From: Prinsepia uniflora
Lineage: Eukaryota > Streptophyta > Magnoliopsida > Rosales > Rosaceae
Reading direction: 5' to 3'
NCBI GenBank assembly: GCA_032719365.1
Contig: CM064862.1
Location: 87,842,503-87,906,502 of the forward strand
DNA: 64,000 bases
The notes beneath the pieces are model-generated. The model did no database searches. It was not told the DNA's origin and saw only the letters and a list, made by a program, of their open reading frames with translations. The translations under genes were made by a program, and so were the position numbers. The number at the start of each line of letters is the position of its first letter. Position 1 is the first letter of the stretch. Shown piece by piece: positions 50,367 to 62,915 of the stretch.

Positions 50367-53192
50367 TGTAACACCCCGAAAATTCTAGGATTATAATAAT
50401 GTAATTTAATGTATGAATTGACGTTTTTACCCCTGTGAATGGTATGGCCAAATTGTTGACTTTTTGATTGGAGGGTCAGATGGACTTTGACCAATGACCG
50501 TGACGTAGTTCGGGATGTCACGAGTCCATAGACATGTGGCACGTCCAATTCGGACAATCAGGGAAAAAGTTATGACTATCGGAAGTTCAGAGGCATTACC
50601 GTAATTTGGACGATGGGGGCAAAAATGTTGACTTTTCGTTTGACAACTAATTTTCACATGACCCAAGGACCGTTAGGTAGGTCTTGATGCCCTGAGTCCG
50701 TAGACAGGCGGCACGCCGAAATCGGACTTCGTACGAGGAAGTTATGGTCAGAAACGTGAAATCGGGGAGTTTACGTCTCGGTAATCGTGTCGAATATTTT
50801 ATTCTGATATTATGATTGGAGGACACCTGGATGAGTGACAAGTGTCACTCATCCATTGGCTAGATTGGATCAAACTCCACTAAGCATTTAAATAGAATTA
50901 AATCTACCTTTTAATCCTAGCCACTCATCAAAAGTTCCCAGATTTCCTCTCAGCCCTTGATCTCATCCCTGATACTTAATCTGGACCGTCCATTCCGTTT
51001 GATCAGTTTCCCTCCATCCTTTATATTTTCCTACCTGATTGCAAACACGATCCATTTCGAACAAACACCCCAGCTCATCACTCATTCTCTGTGTTCGTGT
51101 GTGGCTGGACTGGGCTGGTGAGGGCTGAGGGACGGTGTGGTCACGGCGGCAGACGGCGGCGAGGTAGGCTGTGCTAACCCGAAAACTGTTTAAAAACTCA
51201 GTGTTTGGAAGCTTAATTTCCAACGTGTATCTTTTATTTCTATTAACCCTAATCGATTCTAGGGACTAATAGGAACCTCTAGGGCTCGATTTCGTGACCA
51301 GTGGTGGCCTGAACAGAGAATAAACGGCGACGGGAGAACCGGTTCTGTTCATTGAGGTAAGCCTTCGATTCAACCTGTGTTTTATGATATTGATTGGTTA
51401 TAACCCTTACTGAGAATGAGACGAGTAATTACGAAGAAACCTGAGTTAAAATGGTCAAGAAATGAAGGATTGGTGACCGGGTCACATCGCGCGTCTGCAC
51501 GACCCAGTTTCAGAGAAACGGGTCGACCCGTCGCGATGTTGATGGTGATGACGTGGCACCCTGTCAGACCTGTCAGTGACGTGGACCACTCTTCAGCCGA
51601 CACGTGTCACATGTCAGTGCACAGTCAGCACTGACATGTCAGTGACGTGGCCCAATCAGGGACTGCCACGTGTCACTGACATGTCAGTGACGTGGACCAG
51701 TGACGTGCTGACACGTGGCCTGACAGATCAGTGAGGTGGACCAATCATGTGTTGACACGCGGCACCTATCAGAGTCTGACATGTCAGACCTGACAGCTAT
51801 CAGATGACGTCAGCAGGAACTGTTCCTACGTTGACCAGAACGTTGACCGCCGCGTGTGGGCACGTGTGAATAGTATTTTTGGTGGGACCACCACCATTCT
51901 TTAGGTTTCGACGATCCGGATCCAATGGCGGTGGTTTCGGGTCGATCGGAGATCATTAAGTTGGTCAAAATGAGGTTTATTGCCTCGGAAAGCGCGTTCG
52001 AGTGGCTTTTCATGACCGGTTTCAGCCTAGGGTTTCATGGTTGAATGTTAGGGGTTTGTATTGACCTTTACGTATACTTTGGACATGACAGGTATTGTAC
52101 AATTATACCAGGTCGAGGATATACGTTCGGTTTTCAGCAGGATTGTACTGTGAGTGGGCCCGATTTCATTAAACCCTTGCATGCTTAAATGTTTTTTGAT
52201 TTACTTACATATTCACATGCTGGAATCATGAAACGGTTTTGATGATATTGAAATTATGGTTATGGCACGTTTAACGGTATTTGGGTTTGAAACCCGTCTG
52301 ATGAAACTTAACGATCGGTTTGGATTTTATCTATGTATATATATATATATGTTTTGCATGTGGATATCAATAAAATGTATTTGGTACTGCACTGTATGGA
52401 TCCATTCTTATGATACTGTCTCCTCCGGATGTGGTACCCCGGAGTGGTCATGGCGCATTGCCTGCGAGGGGTCATTCTACGGAGGAACCGGACCGTAAAA
52501 TGACTCAGGAGTAGGATTGCTATAATTTAACGTCAGGGACGTCGAGCGTCTAGGACGCTAGGCATTTGACATGCCATACCCGGACAGGGTTCGGGGATTT
52601 GATTCGGGATTGAGACCCCGAGTGGCATGCGTAGCCTTGAGACTGTGACCTTATTGGACGTCAGGGACGTCAGACATCTGGGATGTCGGGATCGGAGCGT
52701 ATAGTGCAATAGCTAAAATTATCTTATGATTTTATTACATGCCTTATGGTTCATATTATATGATTTATGGTTTTAAATTCTGATGCATGCATGTTTGGAA
52801 AACGGAGGGGTAAATTATATGTTTTACTTATTAAACGGTTTTAAAATCTTGAGTTTCGGCCCACTCACCCTTAATGTTTTGGTAACCCCTCCAGGCGGTG
52901 CTACTGAGGTAGAGGAGGATCCTGAGGCTGAGGCATAGATCTACTTCTGCGTACCTGAACCCCTGTTGGGTGGTTTACCCGCAGGTTTACTTTAGAGTCG
53001 TGCTCGCAACTTGTAATTTTGGATTTCATCCCTTGTCTAACATCTGTTTAATTCGGATTTGATGTATAACTTTAATTTGGTTATTTATGCATTTGATTAT
53101 TTGAGGTTAAAATTGGGATGTTATTTTGGGTGTCAGACGGGAGCAGGGCACGTCCCCTTGTGGTCCCTGTGGGATCAGGACGGGTCCTGTCA
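50367..53192 (+). mobile_element. Solo Gypsy LTR nested in the LTR above
   Basis: Starts TGTAACACCCCG and ends GACGGGTCCTGTCA, 2826 bp. The target duplication GTGGT lies at 50362-50366 and 53193-53197. It is the same family as 25646-28221, with two tandem-like 5' modules where that copy has one. It contains a cluster of ACGT-core motifs at 51550-51860, a TA-rich tract at 52335-52350 and AATAAAATG at 52369, possibly the LTR's own promoter or polyadenylation signals. Confidence 0.95.
51550..51860 (+). promoter_or_regulatory. Cluster of ACGT-core motifs in the LTR
   Basis: Within about 310 bp there are repeated GACGTGG, CACGTGTC, GACACGTGG and GACGTCAGC motifs among degenerate TGACATGTCAGTGACGTGG units. 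From established knowledge ACGT cores (G-box, C-box, TGACG) are bound by plant bZIP factors. The related LTR at 25646 has a shorter version with two TGACGTCA sites. Regulatory use is inference. Confidence 0.6.
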
Positions 53193-53966
53193 GTGGTTCT
53201 GTCCTCCCTGTTTATCGGGTTCTGCTTACCTCACACACACATGATCACACAGTTCCACCCAGAACCACTCATTAGTTCTCCCTTCATCTCTAGTCCCTCA
53301 CTCGATCACTAAAACACACAAACACACACTGCACAGTTTTAAAACACCCGTGCACACTTGTGTAGAAACCACTACACACACACCACGCGTCACAATCCCA
53401 AGGGTCAAATCCAAAATATCCAATTAAAGCCTGGACACTTGTCTTGATCCTATTTGCACAAATCCCAATGTGCAAAAGACCAAAATGCCCCTACTTGTGA
53501 GTCAAAATTACGATTATGCCATTGTCGTTCTAGACATGTATCTCGCCCGTCCAATGTCCGATGAAAACGTACCGCCTGCCATTGAATTCAGGACGACGAG
53601 ATCTACCTAACGGTCCTCGGTCTACATGTCAAAACCTCGTTACACGAAAAGTCAACGTTTCCCCCTATTTTACCCAAATTACGATAATGCCCTCAACCTT
53701 CCGAACAGCATAACTTCCTCCTCGGATGTCGGAATCGGACGTGCCACCTGTCTACGGACTCGTGACGTCCCGAACTACGTCACGGTCATCGGTCAATGTC
53801 CAATTGACCACCCGAACTCAAAGTCAACATTTTGCCCAAACTAGGGGCAAAATTGTCATTCTGCGCCTAAAGTCCAACAGTAGCCAACTAAACACTGATT
53901 AAGCTCACTAATCCGTTACTAATGACTTTGCTAATCCCGGCTCTCGGGACGGGTAGTTACACATCA

Positions 53967-56148
53967 TGCCTCCGAAATGTAAGCCTCGTGCACGACCTGG
54001 TAGTGAGACGGGTATACGAGGGTGTATGAGACCTCGTGATAGATCTCGGACGAGATTGACCCTGGATTGAGGGTCAGGTGTTATTTAGTGTACTCTGTGA
54101 ACTACGGTTTAGACATAGCATTGTGTGGGTCCCAGGGATGAATGAGCCCTGAGGCTAGAAAGGTTGCACAATTGGGCAAGTTGTACTCATGATGAGATTA
54201 TTCTCAGTGAATTCCTTAAGTGGAATGTGTGTGGCATGTCAATGATGGCATGGTTGGTGATTGGCTATCGGTATTTTCTTGGTGACTGGGTATGTTAATG
54301 ATGGCATGGTTGATTGGTATGAGATTGGACTCAAGAGGAGTCGAGATATGGATACGGGGACTAAAAAGGAGTCAGGATATTAGTTAGGACTTGAGATGAG
54401 TCATGGTAATGTATCTGGGCTCGGGAGGAGCCAAAAAAGTTGAACATCACTATGGTTGCTGACACGGCAGACTCTTGATTGAGGAATGTTTGGCACCTAG
54501 GATGCCAAGGATTGGTATAAATCAGATACTAATGAGTATGAAATTATAGATTGGTCTTGTTTAACTTAATTTATTGGATTTATAGGTCGCGTCAGTTTCA
54601 TTTAGTGATTGAGATTCGGGCAGAGACCCAAGATAGACAGGGATTTGGCCTTAGGAGATAGTCCAGTTCAGTGGGACGCTAGTTGGGTCTACTGTGAGAT
54701 AAAGTGATAAGGGTAATGATACAGTAGTAGTTATGATTGTGAGTCGTCTGGTCACATCATAAAGAAATGGTTATATAGATTAATTGATATAGCGAGATGG
54801 CATTGTTGAGGTATGATAGTGCGAGAATTGGTTCCTGCATTGATTGTTGATGTGGCAGGCGAAGGAAGAGTTGGTAGAGCCCATGACGGACCGTAGGGGC
54901 GTGATCGGATTGGGACCACTAGCATGAGGATTTCAATTACTAGCAGAAGGTCTGAGTAGCCCCTGGAATGATGACCTGGATACCTATTACTTGTGGTCAT
55001 GACGTAGGTACTTAGTAGGTCCCGAGCTATTCACTCTTCCGTGTCTTGAGATTGTACATTGGACGGGTATGGCGATGTCTGTGATTGGTCCAGGTATGAC
55101 AGTTGGTGAGTCGACTAGAGCTATGGATGTGATAATCGGATGACCTTTATGTGGTGACCTTGATAATTATCTATGGTGAAATTGGTGGTACATAAGAAGG
55201 GTAGATCTGTCGATGTGAGGCCACTTAGGATGACAAATGTTATTCGCCTAGTGGCTAACTTAGACCTGGATGATTTGGACGTAATCCTTGGGATGGATTG
55301 GTTAATGACTCATGATACCTCTATCGAGTATGTCGATTTGAGAGTAAGATGTGGAGTTTAGGAGTACCAGAGGTCATGGTTCAGAGAGACTCGAGGGCGT
55401 TACCCTCTAGAATGATGTTGACCCTCACAATCGGTGGACCGTTGGTATGAGGTAATTAGAGTTGCTAGTCAAGTGTGTGGCATAGATGATTTATGTATGA
55501 GATGCCTGGTGATGGCTGAAGATGCACAGATTTCTCAATACATATTTCCTGAGACTTTGGTAGGATGAGAGATTGAGTTGATGATGGAGATCATGTCGAG
55601 TATACGAGTTGTTTTTTGGACACCCTGGTATGTGGCACCTATGGAGTCACAAGGACTGAAAGTGCAGGTACAGGACTTGGTATATACGGGTTTATTCGGC
55701 TCAGTGTTGCCATGGGGAATCCAGTATTCCTTGTGTGGTAAGAGGAAAGAGGGATGATAGTCTGAGCTTATATGTTGATTATAGACAACGTAATAAGGTA
55801 ACGATATGGGAGAAGTATCCTGCATCACGAGCTAATGATTTGTGATTCTGTTGGAAGGTTGTGATTATTGACCCTGTTGAGAGAGGCCAACATGGTGACG
55901 GTTGTCGGTTATGAGTTAAAGAGCAAAATATGATGTCCGAATTTGATGTGGATAAGGTTAGTTGATACCCTTGGATGGCCAAATGGACTAACTATTGTGA
56001 GCTGATGAGTCAGGTATTCTCACCACCTTGGGATGGTGTTTGGTACCATTTACGGATTGGGCGTGTAATATACTGAACAGATGTATTGAATGCCCTCAGA
56101 GAGAGAGATTTGATGGAGACCACAGAGGATTGTAAGGGGGTTCTCTAC
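53967..56148 (+). pseudogene. Decayed gag-pol of the Gypsy element
   Basis: Opens with an ATG at 53965, overlapping the CATCA duplication, followed by a basic N-terminus (MPPKCKPRARPG) typical of Gypsy gag; a stop follows after about 34 codons. Around 55230-55300 there is a protease C-terminus motif, DVILGMDWL. From about 55570 degenerate reverse transcriptase text appears (VAPMESQGLKVQVQDL, LPWGIQ, DYRQRNKV) with stops and shifts. The gag middle and zinc knuckle are not recognisable, so the region is old and probably deleted in parts. It continues after the insertion, at 62480. Confidence 0.8.
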
Positions 56149-58840
56149 CATGTTGAAAGGACCCGTCCCAATCCCCCCGGGATTAACGCAGGACGACCCT
56201 GCTCCCGTCTGACACGGAGTGTCAGACAAGGGATAATTCCGACCTTAGTCCTCTCGGGCCATCAGAGTACGCAAGGATCCGGAGGAGGTATGTGATATCT
56301 CGGTCTCTGCTACAGTCCACATCCGCTGTCAACCTGAAGGGCAGTCAAAACATTAAAAGCTGTGAGTGGACAAAAAGAAAAGTTTATAAAAACATTTCCA
56401 TAAAGACATTTGTACCCTTCACTAAAAATTATGCATGCATTCGAAAACCATTTAACCAAATGGAACCATCCGTGGGAACTAAGCCCAAAACCATAATGAA
56501 AACGACCGTACGGGCCACTGTCCAAATCCATAAGGGACTCAGCCTAAACCAGAAATAAATCAAGTACACGAGCCACCGCTCAAATCCTGTGTAACCACTA
56601 ATCACATATCATATATCATATCTATATCATATACACATATAATTCACACAACCAATTCTGTCACGGTTTCCAAAGCTACGCGCGTGCTACCCGGGTCTCA
56701 ATCCGAGTCTTCTCAAAGTCAAGGTCAATGTCCGCAAACCACTGACCCTACCCGAGGTTATAGTAACCATAGCCTTCCTGAGAGTAAGGAACCCAACTGG
56801 GGGGTGACTCCACTCAGTCAGTGCTCCGTGACGACTCCGGGGTCCACCCAGGCCAACGACCCTCCCCGGAGGAGATAATAGAAGTAAAGGAAGGTATATG
56901 AACAAATATATACATAACATAAACATTCATGTCAGGTTCCCCTGAACCGTCATGATCCATAACATCCATTATATTCATATACATACAGACAACATCCTCC
57001 ATGACCGGTTCCTATAAACCGTCATGTACCACAATGACCTGACAAAGGTTCATGACAGTTCCCATAAACCGTCATGAACCCGGAAATCCATGTAGGGTCG
57101 CTGACCCGAAATCACAACCGTAAAGTAACTGGGTCTTGTGCCCTAACATATGACATTAGCTGGGCACCGTGCCCAATATCTAAGGGTCAGTCACGACTCC
57201 GATCATAATGATGCGTGCAACCATCCATCCAGGACCGCCCTCAATCCTGGTATGTCGCCGTGAACAAATCAACCGACGCGACCACCACAAGATCATGGTG
57301 CACTCATCACAGATCGCTATCCTGAACTGTCTGCACTCCGAAGTCGAGCCTCCCCAGGCTGCCCGACCACGAATCGTGCATCGTGACCTCTCCGAAAGGA
57401 ACATATCCTAATCCGGAGGCGAGCGTCGTATCGTCGATCGCCTTACACATAGCACTCGCCGCGACCACGAATCAGACCTGTAGGTCATCAATAGGGTCAT
57501 ATGCCCAAGACAAAACCAAATTGGTCTTATACCCGAGTTTATCCTTTTGGAAATCCAAGGCCAATTCATTTAGATCAATAAAGACATACAGACCGGTATA
57601 TGCACTGTATAAGGCCGAAACCTCGAAATACGTGCCTATACGTAACCACAACCAAATGCACTCATGGCCTCACCAAACAAGTATTTAAAACACATAATAA
57701 ACATTTATGCATGCACCAATTTAGAAAACAAGGTCCATTCACAGACCGTCTGAGTTGTCGCCTCGATTTGCGTGTCATACGGCTCTCCTGAGCCAATCAC
57801 CATCACCGAGACTCCCAAACATGTCCAAAACGTAATAGAAGGTTACTAACTACTTAATTAACCTCCCATTAAAGCCCCGTAATTTTCTGGAATTTTTAAC
57901 TATTTTTAACCTCGATCCGAAACATTCCGATGCCTCGAACATTATCGAAACGGTGTCCGATCGACACGAAACTAGTCCCAAAATGTTTGTTACATTGAAT
58001 AGAAGATTTCACGTGTTGAAACTTTCCCCAAAGGAGGGACGACGCGCCCTCACGCGCCCCTAGAAGTGCAATGTTCATCATCTTCTCCAAGGGGTGAACT
58101 GGTTTTTTTTTCTGCAATTGAACCAGCCGAACCGGTCTGGACCGGTTCAAGGCCCAAACGTCCATGTTTTTGGTCCATTTCATCCCATTTTGATTCTAAT
58201 ACCTTCCTAATCCTATTTCTAATTTTTTTAGACATTAAAAACTAAGAATAACTCACCAAAACCGTCCCTTCAAACTCGGTCATGGCGGTCGTGCATTCCC
58301 TCCGCCGTTCACGGCCCTTCCCGGCCATTCCAACCTTCAAAAACAATCCTATTAGCCTCCTATGGTCCCCAGAAACCTTACCCAATCCTCAGAATCGAAC
58401 AAAAAGCAATAAAACCGATTTTGAAAGTTTGAATATTTCCTTACCTCACGGGTTCGACCTCCCCCCACCGTGAACCGCCGTTTCCTCAGTCGTCCTCAGT
58501 TGCTCAGTCCTTCAGCACTCTCTCACGGTCACTCATGGCTCAGATAATGGAAGGTGAGGTGTGGTGTGGGTTGTGTTTGAAAATGAAGAATGAAAATGAA
58601 GGGGGTTCGGGTTTTGTGAAGAACAAAGATGAAGTGATGATAATGAAGATGTTTGATCTGATGAGATGAGAGGAGTGAGATAGATTAGATGAGTGGTGAG
58701 GATTGAAAGTTAAATGGAATGGATGGCTAGGATTGATTGTTAGAAAAGATTAATTATATAATAATAATTATATTAATATTTAATTAAGTGAGATCCACAT
58801 TTTAGGGGATCTAGCCAATGGGATGAGTGACACTTGTTAC

Positions 58841-60744
58841 TGATAGGTCGTTAAATAAGCATTATTTTATATTATTTTATACCCTTTATACTTGACTTTT
58901 ATTATTTAAATAATAAATAATTAGATAAAATAATTTATTTTGTGATATTTCTATTTAAATAAATAAATTTTGTATTTTGGAGCGTTTTGGCGAAAGAATC
59001 GTCCCATCGGAATTATAACGAATAAATTATGGACGAAATTGGGTTGAAATAAATAAATAAATAAATTTTGATTTTGCAAAGCCCAAATTAACTCAGCCCA
59101 TTTTCTTATCTTAGTTGCAAGCCCAAGACCGAATTAGAAACGACCCAAATCGCGAGAATCCCAGCCATTGTGCGCCCAAGCCTGCCCGCCCAAATTTATT
59201 AATTACAAACACAGCAACCCATCTCCTGCTCGGCCCGCGTCTCCAACCAGGCCCGTGCCAAATCCTTCAGCCCGCTCCATCACGCCAGACCCACGAGACG
59301 CGCAGCCCACCTGCAGATCCAGCCCATACGCCCATGCACAGCCCGGCCCGCTACCCTGCTCGCTCCAGCCCATGCGCCTGCTTGCTCACCAACCACGTCT
59401 GATCCAACCTACTCTCCAGCCATACGCCTGCGCCTTCACCAGCCCACTTGCGTGCCTGGTCCAATCCAACAGCAACCTGTCCTGCCCACGCGTGCTCCTG
59501 AGCCCAGCTGCACAGCAACTACTCTTCAGCCCAACTGCTCTGATTTTCCTGCTGCAACCAGCCCAACCACTTCAGCCCGTACACTGCTGCAATTGCACTG
59601 CAGCAGCCCAACAGCTCCATTTTCTCCTATTTCTCAGCCACACATTAATTCCAAACCTTACCTAATTTCATCATTAAACATCATTTTTCATAATTAGTCA
59701 TCATTTCATTTTCTTTTATTTATTTTATTGTAGTTTTTAATTACTTTATTTTATTTGTTTTAGTAGCTTTTTCCTCCTATAAATAGGAGTTCATTTCACT
59801 TGTTTTGGGGGACTTGTTTTGAGAGAGAGCTCCAAAACACAAAATTGTATCCTCCCTTTAGAAATATCAAGACTAGTATTTCTATTGCAATCCTTGAGTT
59901 TAAGTTCGCATTTTCGTGTTTATTCATCCATCTTTATAAGGTTTCTTCTGCTGTCAGAAAATCTTATGAATAACATTTCATTTTTATTCCATCCATTTTC
60001 GGAATCACAAGCTTTCTTGGATTCCGAAGGTGTAACTTGTTCTTCCCTTTGCTTAAACTCTCATTGTTGTTTCGGTTTTATTTTATTTAGTTCAATATTT
60101 TTGTGGGTATTTTCTTTCTAACTTTTGTAGACAAGGATATTATTATAATGTGTTCTACTTTTCAAACTTCATTTACTTCATACATTTGAGTGCTTAAGCT
60201 TCAATTTTATGCTAAGTGTTTATGACCTCGTTTCGGTGCACTTAGTATAAAATTGAAGAGATTTAAATGTTTAATACACATTCAAATCATAAACATTGGG
60301 TTAATCATTTTATAAGTGTTTATGACCGCGTTTCGGTGCATTTATAATGTTTAAAAAATGTATGCATGAGTGAGATGGTGAAAGTAGAATTTTGTGATAT
60401 ATTCAAACTTTGCAAATGTTAGAGTGTTGGTAGAATTTGTGTTTAAAGAAAGTCCTTTTGTATATATGTTAAAATAGGAATAGAATTAGTTTATTTATGT
60501 CTTTACTCATTTTGTATGATCACAATCCCTAAAAACCCCCATTTTTATTCTTTTATTCTTTTATTCCTTTATTCTTTATTCCATTAATTTATTGATTCTC
60601 TTATTTATTAATTCATTTATTCTTTTATTCGTTAATTCTTTAATTCTTTATTACTTGATTATTCAATTAATTAATTATGTGATTATTTAATTCCTTAATT
60701 CTTTAATTCTTTAATTCTTTAATTCATTATTCTTTGATTATTCA
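58841..60744 (+). mobile_element. LTR-like sequence of another retrotransposon type
   Basis: Begins TGATAGGTCGTTAAATAAGC. It has a TATA box in CTATAAATAG (59777-59786), followed by text typical of an LTR transcribed region, with the TATGACC(T/G)CGTTTCGGTGCA motif twice (about 60219 and 60320) and a TTTATTC-rich low-complexity end (60540-60740). About 59160-59640 is packed with AGCCCA/GGCCCG. It ends near 60744, where Gypsy LTR text of another family begins. No target duplication could be found, so the exact borders and superfamily (Athila/Tat-like?) are uncertain. Confidence 0.55.
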
Positions 60745-62259
60745 ACTAGGTTTTTGGTCTAGACGTTGTAACAAATCTTTTGGGCTAGGTTTCGGGTTAA
60801 TAGGACATCGTTTTAGGTTAGTTCTACGAGGTCGAAGGTTTAGGGTCTCGGTTAGTTACGTTTAAAACCCGGAGAATTTCGTAGGAAATTAGGAGAACCT
60901 TCGTTAACGTGTTAGTGACGTAGTATGGTGACTTGTGACAGGATCAGGAATCCCCGAGGCGGACGAGGAACGTGCGGAACGTACGGGACGCGAGTGACGT
61001 ACCCGGGAACTGTGAGTGGACCCCTTCTCTATAATTGAGCATGCATAACTGTTTTTCTATAATAGTTTTATGGTTTTATATGTGATTTCATGATTATCGA
61101 ATATGTTATAACTGTTTTATATAATTGCACGTTTTACGAGGAAGTTACGGTTTTCAGCACGTTTTACGAGAAAGGTTTGATTTCTGATTATGATGCCATG
61201 ATTTTGGGATTTCAAACGATAAAGGGTTTTCAATGATTATAAATGGATTTTGGAACATGATTTCGATGATCAAGGGTTTTCGGTTTTAGAATCGGATTTC
61301 GGAAAGCGGAATTTGGTTTTAAAGTTGAAAAGTGGATTTCCGGATTTGGGTTCGGAATGACGGTTCTGGATGCCGGAATGGCGTCAGACCGATGGTTTCG
61401 AATTCGGGTTTGGATATGGATTTCGAATAGTTTTCAAATGGTTTTGGATTGGATTTGCTGGATCTGATTATTGGGTTTAAAGACCCGGATATTATGATTG
61501 ACGGGGGATGGGCCCGGATTGGGTTTAAAGACCCGGATTGAGTTTAAAGACTCGGGAGTTTAAAGACTTGGATATACTGATATTTCCCCCGTAGGCCTGT
61601 TGAGTTTAAAGACTCGGATTATTGAGGCCTGTTGAGTCTAAAGACTCGGAGTTTAAAGACTCGGATTATTGAGGCCTGTTGAGTTTAAAGACTCGGGAGT
61701 TTAAAGACTCGGATAGGTCCAGCAGGTTTGATCGGATAATAATGACTTGGATTTATGTTTTATCGTACTGTTTTCATGATGCCTATTTTGTGACTTATGA
61801 ATGTTTTTATGATGATTACTATGTGGTTTATAGCTGTGTTTAATTAATGGGTTATGCATGCATGTTTTCAAAACGGAGGGCCAAACCCTGGTTTGTTTAA
61901 GAAATGGTTTTTGAAACTCTTATTCTTTATGGTCCACTCACACTTTTTGTTTTGAATTGCCCTCCAGGTCGTGGAGCTAGCGCGGGGGTTGACATTGAGG
62001 CAGCGTCGGAGGCATAGAGTACTCGAGAGTTTCCCGGAGTGTTTCCAGTTTTCCCATTGCGTGTGTAATAACTCTGAGTAGGACTTCTGTCTTATCGTTG
62101 CGTACTATGCTCTGTATAACCGTTAACTTTTGGTTGTGTTTTAAATTCTCCTGCTTCTGACAATGTAATTAAGGGTTTTCGTGGGGTCCTTTCGGTTTTT
62201 CGTTTTGGGTTGTCAGACGGGAGCAGGATTTACCTCGGTTTTCGGGGTGGGTCCTGACA
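60745..62259 (+). mobile_element. Gypsy LTR, 3' part only
   Basis: Matches 43178-43527 plus 44027-45138 closely and ends GGGTGGGTCCTGACA at 62259. The first half of the LTR is missing. It carries about nine GAGTTTAAAGACTC or GGGTTTAAAGACCC units at 61465-61710. It probably inserted in the minus-strand LTR 56154-62474 and then lost its left part. Confidence 0.85.
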
Positions 62260-62479
62260 ACCTGTCTATGAACCTGTGACGTCCTAAACTACGTCACGGT
62301 CATCGGTCAAAGTCCATTTAACCCCAGAATGAAAAGTCAACGTTTTGTCCACGGCTAGGGGCAAAACGATCATTTCGCATCGTTCGTCCGATTTCTCCCA
62401 ACTAATCACCAATTAACCTAACTAATCCTGATTAGTCACTAATCTAATCCTGGAATTTGGGACGGGTCGTTACACATGT

Positions 62480-62915
62480 TTTGCCAGTTGTGGTGATCGA
62501 CCCGGAAGGAGGTGAGAGTTATTGGAAATGAGTACTGAGATAGAATGATTACAAATGGAAAAACAGTGACATATGTTTGATGTTGACCCTTTCTATGCGT
62601 ATAATGAGATGTCACTATGAGATTCGGGATTTGGTGAGTTAGGTGTTAATGCTAGCTGAACCCTCAGAAGTTTTACTTTTCTTGCATGATCTAGAATCGA
62701 CCCAGGTAGTCGAGTATGGAGAGATCATATACCTTTGGGGAGAAATATGACGATACTAAGTGCTTATTGACAGGGGGTAGATATCAGTGAAACATGTGAT
62801 GATAAACACAACAGAAGGAAAAGTTAAATTCGTTATACATAGCGACTCTAGGAAAGGGGTATGGTGTGATTGACCTAGCGAGGGGGAATAAGTTCCCGAG
62901 TTATTGAACCTTATG
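62480..62915 (+). pseudogene. Continuation of decayed Gypsy internal region
   Basis: Resumes the text interrupted at 56148 (joined across CATGT). No domain is clearly readable; stops occur in all frames. It ends at the next LTR. Confidence 0.5.

Larger units (their letters stand above)
48302..53961 (-). mobile_element. Solo Gypsy LTR (minus), itself split by another solo LTR
   Basis: Left border TGTCAGAGCCCACCCC; right border GGGACGGGTAGTTACA, the complement of TGTAACTACCCGTCCC. The target duplication CATCA lies at 48297-48301 and 53962-53966. After removal of the nested LTR at 50367-53192 and one GTGGT copy, about 2829 bp remain. The host sequence joined across it runs from the primer-binding site straight into the gag start codon, so the insertion hit the element's leader. 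Confidence 0.95.
56154..62474 (-). mobile_element. Solo Gypsy LTR (minus) with nested LTR pieces
   Basis: Left border TGAAAGGACCCGTCCC; right border GACGGGTCGTTACA. The target duplication CATGT lies at 56149-56153 and 62475-62479, and the broken gag-pol text resumes across it. Its own sequence is 56154-58840 and 62260-62474; about 250 bp of the expected 5' region is missing between them, where two foreign LTR pieces lie. The open frames inside are not genes. Confidence 0.9.

Noticed and set aside
59115..59697. Three overlapping proline-rich open frames up to 165 residues
   Set aside because: They arise from the AGCCCA-rich LTR-like sequence; all overlap and none shows a domain.
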